DNA of 64,000 nucleotides from Streptomyces sp. NBC_00234. Its GTDB lineage: Bacteria > Actinomycetota > Actinomycetes > Streptomycetales > Streptomycetaceae. Under the pieces are notes generated by a model. The model saw nothing but the letters and a program-made list of their open reading frames with translations. It did no database searches and was not told where the DNA came from. Both the position numbers and the translations under genes were made by a program. Where the stretch lies: contig NZ_CP108101.1 in assembly GCF_036195325.1 (NCBI RefSeq), forward strand, positions 6,138,001 through 6,202,000, written 5' to 3'. Below, in pieces: positions 59,608-64,000 of the stretch (within the stretch, counting starts at the first letter, position 1; each line of letters starts with the position of its first letter).

Positions 59608-60762
59608 TCAGGAGACGGGGTCGAGGAGGGAGTCGAAGGCGGCCGGAAGCTTCTTCCACGCCTCGCGGCCGGACGCGTACTCCGCGTCGGTGAGCAGGCA
59701 GGATTCGAGGAGTTTGGCCAGTCCCTCCCGGTCCAGGGCGGGGGAGGTGAAGACCAGGTGCTGGCAGCAGTCGCCGTGCTCGGGGTGCCAGTCGAGCGAG
59801 GCCGCGGCCCGGCGCATCGGAGACACCATGTCCCAGGCGGCATCCGGTAGGGAGGCCAGCCAGGGGCCGGTGTTCTCGACGCAGAGCGCGCCGCCCGCGG
59901 CGTCCCAGGAGAGCAGCGTGTCGGGACGGTCGGCGAGCCAGAAGCGGCCCCGGCTGCGGGCCGCGGCGCAGCACAGGTCCTCCAGGGCGGCGAGGAGCCG
60001 TTCGGGGTGGAAGGGCCGGTGCCGGTGCCAGACGAGGGTGGAGACGCCGGCCTCGTCGGCGTCCTGCGGCAGGAGGGCGCAGGCCGGGTGCTGTGCGGCA
60101 GCCGCGCTCTCCACGTCGAATCCGGCGAACGCGAGCGCGGCGAGTTCCCCTGAACGGGCCGACACCTGACGGGCGGTCGGATGGAGCTGGGAGAGCAGGG
60201 CCCGGTCCTCGTCGCAGGCCGCTTCGCTGTCGACGAGCGCGAGGACGGGGGCGTACTCCAACTGCCGCGCCCAGGTGTCCCCGACGGTCCGCCGGTCCGT
60301 GGTCGCCGCCGCGAGACCCGCCTCCGACAGGTCGTCCCCGTTGGCGAGGCAGGGGAGTACGAGTGCGGGATCGACCGCGGTCATCACGCCGGTGAGTTCG
60401 AACACGTCGGCCCCGTGTGCGGCGACCACCTCGGCCATGGCCCGGGGTTCGACCGAGTCCCAGAGCTCGACGACGGCCAGCGGGGCCGGACCGTTGCGGG
60501 CGAGCCGTTCGAGCTCGGGGACGAGGTCCTCCCGCAGCGCGCAGCACGCGCAGTCGTTGACGAGCGGCGCCTCGCCGCGGGACAGCTCGCCCGAGGCGTC
60601 GCGCATCACGCGCCGCACGGTGCCCTGCGGTGCCGTGGCCAGGTCGTGATGGAGCGCGACGCTGCCGGGGACGGCGCGCAGCAGGCGGTCCACGACCTGC
60701 TTGCGGGCCTCGGAGTGGAGCCCGCCGACGATGACGACGGGCATCGGGGTCCTGTCCCGCAT
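59608..60762 (-). CDS. CobW/COG0523-like protein without canonical P-loop
   Basis: 384 aa from ATG 60762, which overlaps the L31 stop (TGATG). COG0523 marks: the metal-binding CACC at residues 71-74 (NDCACCALRED) and the CobW C-terminal HRHRPFHPERLLAALED (~250). The expected Walker A at residues 13-21 reads GGLHSEARK instead of GxxGxGKT/S. Zinc-starvation members are thought to deliver zinc; loss of the P-loop would change that. Between L31 and S18 in the Zur-type cluster. Confidence 0.85.
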   Translation of the reverse strand: MRDRTPMPVVIVGGLHSEARKQVVDRLLRAVPGSVALHHDLATAPQGTVRRVMRDASGELSRGEAPLVNDCACCALREDLVPELERLARNGPAPLAVVELWDSVEPRAMAEVVAAHGADVFELTGVMTAVDPALVLPCLANGDDLSEAGLAAATTDRRTVGDTWARQLEYAPVLALVDSEAACDEDRALLSQLHPTARQVSARSGELAALAFAGFDVESAAAAQHPACALLPQDADEAGVSTLVWHRHRPFHPERLLAALEDLCCAAARSRGRFWLADRPDTLLSWDAAGGALCVENTGPWLASLPDAAWDMVSPMRRAAASLDWHPEHGDCCQHLVFTSPALDREGLAKLLESCLLTDAEYASGREAWKKLPAAFDSLLDPVS

Positions 60763-60911
60763 CAGTTGGCTCCGCGCAGCGCGTACCGGCGCTCGAACCG
60801 CTCGGCCCGGCCCGCGGTGTCCAGCGCGCGGGGAAGGGTGGGAGAAGCGGCGTCGGCGACCTCGACGCGGAGGGCGACGGGGCAGTGGGCGGGGTGGATT
60901 CCAGGCTTCAT
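60762..60911 (-). CDS. rpmE: Truncated ribosomal protein L31 paralogue
   Basis: Only 49 aa (MKPGIHPAHCPVALR, then VEVADAASPTLPR, then ALDTAGRAERFERRY and ALRGAN). Both L31 ends are recognisable, but about 30 residues of the middle (the FLTRST...EW-DG-TYPV part) are missing. Ribosome site GAGGAG is good (start 60911), and the stop overlaps the CobW ATG, so it is translated and coupled. From memory, full-length paralogues have about 80 residues. It may be a coupling remnant rather than a working ribosomal protein. Confidence 0.75.
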   Translation of the reverse strand: MKPGIHPAHCPVALRVEVADAASPTLPRALDTAGRAERFERRYALRGAN

Positions 60912-60941
60912 GGCGGTCTCCTCGTGTCCGGTGCGGTGGGG

Positions 60942-61106
60942 TCAGCGCTCTTCGCGGAAGTCGACGTGGCGGCGGACCGCCGGGTCGTACTTGCGCAAGG
61001 TCATGCGGTCGGGGTCGTTCCTGCGGTTCTTGCGGGTGACGTAGGTGAAGCCGGTGTCCGCGGTGGAGCGGAGCTTGATGACCGGGCGGAGTTCGTTGCG
61101 TGCCAT
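60942..61106 (-). CDS. rpmG: Zinc-independent 50S ribosomal protein L33 paralogue
   Basis: 54 aa from ATG 61106: MARNELRPVIKLRSTADTGF, then YVTRKNRRNDPDRMTLRKYD and PAVRRHVDFREER. None of the zinc-ribbon cysteines is present. First gene of the minus-strand cluster; its promoter places the start point at the ATG (leaderless). The order L33-L31-CobW-S18 opposite L28-S14 matches the S. coelicolor Zur cluster (around SCO3425-SCO3430, from memory). Confidence 0.93.
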   Translation of the reverse strand: MARNELRPVIKLRSTADTGFTYVTRKNRRNDPDRMTLRKYDPAVRRHVDFREER

Positions 61107-61112
61107 GACGCT

Positions 61113-61140
61113 AGTATATGACAATGGTTTCCATTATCAA
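61113..61140 (-). promoter_or_regulatory. Promoter of L33 operon, TTGATA-N16-TATACT
   Basis: -35 TTGATA (61135-61140) and -10 TATACT (61113-61118) on the minus strand. The start point expected at about 61106 is the first base of the L33 ATG. The Zur box fills the spacer. Confidence 0.7.
61119..61139. promoter_or_regulatory. Zur box between divergent L33 and L28 genes
   Basis: TGACAATGG-TTT-CCATTATCA: 8 of 9 arm positions pair. It matches the general shape of actinobacterial Zur operators (TGAAAATGATTTTCA-like, from memory). Position in the spacer of the L33 promoter and near the L28 promoter fits zinc-dependent repression of both operons. Confidence 0.8.
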
Positions 61141-61173
61141 AAAGCCCCCGATGGAAGAGAGCAGGTACCTCCC

Positions 61174-61410
61174 ATGTCCGCCCACTGCCAACTGACCGGC
61201 GCCCGGCCGGGCTTCGGCAACCGCGTCTCGCACTCGCACCGCCGTACCTCGCGCCGCTTCGACCCGAACATCCAGCGCAAGCGCTACTGGCTTCCCAGTG
61301 AGGGTCGTTACGTGCGCCTGACGATCAGTGCCAGGGCCGTCAGGGCCATCGACGCCATCGGGATCGAGGCCGCGGTGGCCCGTATCCGCGCGCGGGGAGG
61401 CAGGGTCTGA
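61174..61410 (+). CDS. rpmB: Zinc-independent 50S ribosomal protein L28 paralogue
   Basis: 78 aa from ATG 61174. Pattern: MSAHCQLTGARPGFGNRVSH, RRTSRRFDPNIQRKRYWLPS, RYVRLTISARAVRAIDAIGI. One Cys only (Cys5), so no zinc site. Coupled to S14 by a TGATG overlap. Confidence 0.94.
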   Translation: MSAHCQLTGARPGFGNRVSHSHRRTSRRFDPNIQRKRYWLPSEGRYVRLTISARAVRAIDAIGIEAAVARIRARGGRV

Positions 61411-61715
61411 TGGCGAGGAAGAGCAAGATCGCGCAGAACGAGAAGCGCAGGGCGGTCGTCGCGCGGTACGCGGCCCGCCGGTCCGCGCTCAAGGAGATCG
61501 TCCGGCGGACGACCTCCACCGAGACCGAACGGCACGCGGCCGTCGCGGAGTTGCGCGCGCAGCCCCGTGACGCGAGTGCCACCCGGGTCCGCAACCGGGA
61601 CGGCGTGGACGGCAGGCCCCGGGGGCACCTGCGGAAGTTCGGGCTGTCCCGGATCCGGATGCGCGAACAGGTGCACGCCGGATTCCTGCCCGGAGTCACC
61701 AAGTCGTCCTGGTGA
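61410..61715 (+). CDS. rpsN: Zinc-independent 30S ribosomal protein S14 paralogue
   Basis: 101 aa, no cysteine: ARKSKIAQNEKRRAVVARYA, then RVRNRDGVDGRPRGHLRKFG and LSRIRMREQVHAGFLPGVTK. The long zinc-free S14 type that replaces zinc S14 when zinc is short. Starts in a TGATG overlap with L28; a strong terminator follows. Confidence 0.95.
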   Translation: MARKSKIAQNEKRRAVVARYAARRSALKEIVRRTTSTETERHAAVAELRAQPRDASATRVRNRDGVDGRPRGHLRKFGLSRIRMREQVHAGFLPGVTKSSW

Positions 61716-61735
61716 GACGGTTTCCCGCTGAGCAC

Positions 61736-61768
61736 GGCGGCCCGCACCCCGGCGGGGTGCGGGCCGCC
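61736..61768 (+). terminator. Strong terminator after rpsN
   Basis: Perfect 15-bp stem (GGCGGCCCGCACCCC and complement) with a GGC loop, 21 bases after the S14 stop. Confidence 0.85.
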
Positions 61769-62046
61769 GCCTCCGGTGTCAGCGGCCGACGGGGTCGCGG
61801 GGGGAGGCGTCGCCGGGTTCCGTCAGGGCGAGGAGTCCGCCCTCGTCCAGCGGGGTCGGCACGGTGATCGGCGCCGTCTGCCGGGCCGTGTGCAGGACAG
61901 CACCTGGAGCTGCGGGGACACGGATTCCGCCACCCGGCGGTCTCCCGCGTGACGCCCCTGCGGATCGGCTCGTTGGGGAGGAAAATGAGTCAGTGGCGCA
62001 AAGGCACAGCGTGCGGCTGACCTCGGAAGCACAAGCGGAGAGAGCC
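61769..62046. other. Gene-free spacer before the His-rich gene
   Basis: No supported gene. A minus-strand frame ending at TGA 61779 gives a protein-like tail (PITVPTPLDEGGLLALTEPG) without any start or partner; it may be a gene remnant. A GAAAATGAGTCA element near 61980 vaguely resembles half a Zur box. Confidence 0.4.
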
Positions 62047-62343
62047 ATGACGACTGCACACGCCCCCCACACCGACCACACCCACGAGCACGGCGAGGGC
62101 TGCGGCCACGTCGCCTTCCCGCACGGTGACCACGTGGACTACGCCCACGACGGCCACGTGCACCGGGTCCACGACGGGCACGCGGACGAATGCGAGACCG
62201 GCGGGCACGCCGCCCACGGGGACCACGCCCACCAGCACGGCGAGGGCTGCGGTCATGTCGCGGTCCCGCACGACGGCCACACCGACTACGTGCACGACGG
62301 CCACCGGCACGCCGAGCACGAAGGGCACTGGGACGACCACTGA
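62047..62343 (+). CDS. Histidine-rich metal-binding protein with internal duplication
   Basis: 98 aa from ATG 62047, about a quarter histidine. Two copies of the unit H-x2-H-x-H-x-HGEGCGHVA-x-PH...DY-x-HDGH-x-H are visible (residues ~8-46 and ~55-96). Each has one HGEGCGHVA with Cys. No signal peptide or helix in the membrane. Likely binds zinc or another transition metal in the cytosol. Next to the Zur-type cluster; expression control was not resolved. Confidence 0.85.
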   Translation: MTTAHAPHTDHTHEHGEGCGHVAFPHGDHVDYAHDGHVHRVHDGHADECETGGHAAHGDHAHQHGEGCGHVAVPHDGHTDYVHDGHRHAEHEGHWDDH

Positions 62344-62412
62344 CCCCTGGTCGCGGGGATCGGTGTGCCGCTCCGTCCTCCCGGAGTGCGGGGGACCCGT
62401 GGACGGCGGACC

Positions 62413-63204
62413 ATGAAGCTGATGAGCCGTTCAGCGGGCACGACGGGACACGACGGGCCGGGCAGGACAGACGCCCTGGTCGTGCTGAACAATGTCAACA
62501 AGCACTTCGGCGCGCTGCACGTGCTCCAGGACATCGACCTCACCATCGGCCGGGGCGAGGTCGTCGTCGTCATCGGCCCCTCCGGGGGCGGTAAGTCGAC
62601 ACTGTGCCGGGCGATCAACCGGCTGGAGACCATCGACTCCGGTGAGATCTTCATCGACGGCAAGGCACTGCCCGCCGAGGGCCGTGAGCTCGCCGCGCTG
62701 CGGGCCGATGTGGGCATGGTGTTTCAGTCCTTCAACCTTTTCGCCCATAAAACCGTGCTGCAGAACGTCACTCTGGGCCAGCTCAAGGTCCGTAAGAAGA
62801 ACAAGCAGGCGGCGGAGGAGCGGGCGCGCTCGCTCCTGGAACGCGTGGGCGTGGCCTCGCAGGCGGCCAAGTACCCCGCGCAGCTCTCCGGCGGCCAGCA
62901 GCAGCGTGTGGCGATCGCACGGGCGCTGGCGATGGACCCCAAGGTCATGCTCTTCGACGAGCCGACCTCGGCACTCGACCCGGAGATGATCAACGAGGTA
63001 CTGGAGGTCATGCAGCAGCTCGCCAGGGACGGCATGACCATGGCCGTCGTCACCCACGAGATGGGCTTCGCACGGTCGGCAGCCAACCGTGTGGTCTTCA
63101 TGGCGGACGGGCGGATCGTGGAGGAGGCGACGCCCGCCCAGTTCTTCAGCGACCCGCGCAGCGACCGGGCCCGAGACTTCCTGTCGAAGATCCTTCACCA
63201 CTGA
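62413..63204 (+). CDS. gluA: Glutamate-type amino acid ABC transporter ATPase
   Basis: 263 aa from ATG 62413 (or ATG 62422). Walker A GPSGGGKST, Q-loop MVFQSFNLFAHKTVLQNVTL, signature LSGGQQQRVAIARAL, Walker B VMLFDEPTSALDPEM and H-loop VTHEMGFAR. This is the polar-amino-acid uptake type (GlnQ/GluA). Followed after 61 bp by the cognate binding protein, as in the actinobacterial gluABCD operon. Confidence 0.92.
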   Translation: MKLMSRSAGTTGHDGPGRTDALVVLNNVNKHFGALHVLQDIDLTIGRGEVVVVIGPSGGGKSTLCRAINRLETIDSGEIFIDGKALPAEGRELAALRADVGMVFQSFNLFAHKTVLQNVTLGQLKVRKKNKQAAEERARSLLERVGVASQAAKYPAQLSGGQQQRVAIARALAMDPKVMLFDEPTSALDPEMINEVLEVMQQLARDGMTMAVVTHEMGFARSAANRVVFMADGRIVEEATPAQFFSDPRSDRARDFLSKILHH

Positions 63205-63265
63205 GCGGGCCGGGGGAACCGGCCGCTCGTCGAGGTCCCCACCGAGATCCCCAGGGATGATCACC

Positions 63266-64000
63266 ATGAACGTTCGCAGGACATCCGCAGCGGGCGCCAC
63301 AGCCCTCGCGCTCTCCCTGACGGCCGTGGTCGGCGGCTCCGCATGGGCCCAGGCCGCCGGCGCGGGCAGCAGCGCCGACACGATCACCATCGGCATCAAG
63401 TTCGACCAGCCCGGCATCGGCCTGAAGACGCCGGACGGCACGTACACGGGCTTCGACGTCGACGTGGCGACCTACGTGGCCAAGCAACTCGGCTTCGACG
63501 CCGCCGACATCCAGTGGAAGGAAGCCAAGAGCGCCGACCGCGAGACGCTGCTCGAACGCGGCGACGTCGACTTCATCGCCGCGTCGTACTCGATCAACGA
63601 CGAGCGCGAGGCGAAGGTCGACTTCGCCGGACCGTACCTGCTCGCTCACCAGGACATCCTGATCAGGGCGGACGACGACTCCATCAAGGAGCCCCAGGAC
63701 CTGAACTCCAAGAAGCTCTGCTCGGTCACCGGCTCGACCTCCGCACAGAACGTCAAGGAGGAGATCGCGCCGCAGGCGCAGCTCCAGGAGTACGGCGGCT
63801 ACTCGGAGTGCCTGACCGGCCTGGAGAACGGCGTCATCGACGCGCTGACCACCGATGACTCGATCCTCGCCGGATACGCCGCGCAGGACGAGTTCAAGGG
63901 CAAGTTCAAGCTCGGCGGCTTCAAGCTGAGCAACGAGAACTACGGAATCGGCGTCCAGCAGGGCAGCGAACTCAAGGACAAGATCAACACGGCCCTGGAG
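63266..64000 (+). CDS. gluB: Glutamate-type substrate-binding protein, 3' end outside window
   Basis: At least 245 aa, open at base 64000. ATG 63266 has AGGGATGA upstream. The fold is SBP family 3: ITIGIKFDQPGIGLKTPDGT, YTGFDVDVATYVAKQLGF, VDFIAASYSINDEREAKVDF and KKLCSVTGSTSAQNVKEEI. The signal peptide (TALALSLTAVVGGSAWAQA) has no lipobox Cys, unusual for a Gram-positive binding protein. It should deliver glutamate or a related amino acid to permeases beyond the window. Confidence 0.9.
   Translation, partial: MNVRRTSAAGATALALSLTAVVGGSAWAQAAGAGSSADTITIGIKFDQPGIGLKTPDGTYTGFDVDVATYVAKQLGFDAADIQWKEAKSADRETLLERGDVDFIAASYSINDEREAKVDFAGPYLLAHQDILIRADDDSIKEPQDLNSKKLCSVTGSTSAQNVKEEIAPQAQLQEYGGYSECLTGLENGVIDALTTDDSILAGYAAQDEFKGKFKLGGFKLSNENYGIGVQQGSELKDKINTALE

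Noticed and set aside
62005..62060. Second Zur box before the His-rich gene
   Set aside because: Only a vague half-site near 61980; no dyad comparable to 61119-61139.
61779..62081. Minus-strand 100-residue frame between S14 and the His-rich gene
   Set aside because: Only its tail looks protein-like; no start site, ribosome site or family match.
1..64000. CRISPR arrays, tRNA or rRNA genes
   Set aside because: No regularly spaced repeats with spacers and no tRNA or rRNA-like segment noticed while reading; a scan with dedicated tools was not possible.

Overview
The window is a chromosomal segment of a Streptomyces-type actinomycete. Very high G+C, frequent GTG starts, ATGA/GTGA gene overlaps, a SARP/AfsR-type regulator, Zur-controlled zinc-free ribosomal proteins and secreted GH10 xylanases all point there. 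It is gene-dense and reads as a series of modules. No tRNA, rRNA, CRISPR array, integrase, transposase or relaxase was seen.

Layout. (1) 1-8389: a carbohydrate operon on the plus strand with a sugar-binding protein (5' end outside the window), two permeases, a TAT-exported clan GH-A-like hydrolase, an FAD oxidoreductase with a C-terminal F5/8C-like domain, and an NAD-dependent epimerase/dehydrogenase. (2) 8603-13737: a DUF2075 helicase-like ATPase with an N-terminal nuclease-like domain, then a TetR regulator and an MMPL transporter. (3) 13959-14478: 3' remnants of a subtilase gene and an M20 peptidase gene. (4) 14842-19229: GMC oxidoreductase, cyclase-family hydrolase, small membrane protein, SRPBCC protein and an ECF sigma factor. 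(5) 19349-28995: a type IV secretion-like cluster. It holds a lytic transglycosylase, a DUF6668 protein, two tandem pilin-sized two-TM proteins, a VirB6/TrbL-like protein, an SCO6880-family protein followed by a VirB4-type ATPase, and a VirD4-type coupling protein. From memory it resembles the conserved streptomycete cmd-like clusters. (6) 29062-34760: accessory genes next to it, including a glycosyltransferase-toxin-like protein with a low-complexity partner, a DUF4913 protein, a DUF418 protein, and a free-standing copy of the coupling protein's membrane domain. (7) 34934-39417: AfsR-like regulator and an NlpC/P60 endopeptidase. (8) 39702-45577: an antibiotic-resistance island with a DHA2 MFS pump, MarR regulator, macrolide-type glycosyltransferase, ABC-F protein and divergent TetR regulator. 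(9) 46597-59212: a xylan-utilisation locus made of a LacI regulator, xylobiose ABC importer, GH3 beta-xylosidase, two GH10 xylanases and a GH115 alpha-glucuronidase. (10) 59372-62343: a zinc-starvation cluster with S18, CobW-like protein, truncated L31, L33, L28, S14 and a His-rich protein around a Zur box. (11) 62413-64000: a glutamate-type ABC importer (ATPase, and a binding protein cut by the window end).

How parts work together. In the xylan locus, the secreted enzymes would cut glucuronoxylan, the importer would take up xylobiose, and BxlA would hydrolyse it. The same 13-bp dyad, CGAAA-N3-TTTCG, lies both in front of the importer operon and in front of the GH115 gene, which suggests one LacI-family regulon. 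In the zinc locus a Zur box sits inside the spacer of a consensus promoter that drives an apparently leaderless L33 mRNA. A second apparently leaderless, autoregulated gene is the MarR gene of the resistance island.

The observations most worth following are the glycosyltransferase-like protein beside a relaxase-less T4SS, the stand-alone coupling-protein membrane domain, the 49-residue L31 lacking its centre, the CobW homologue without a P-loop, and the shared xylan operator.
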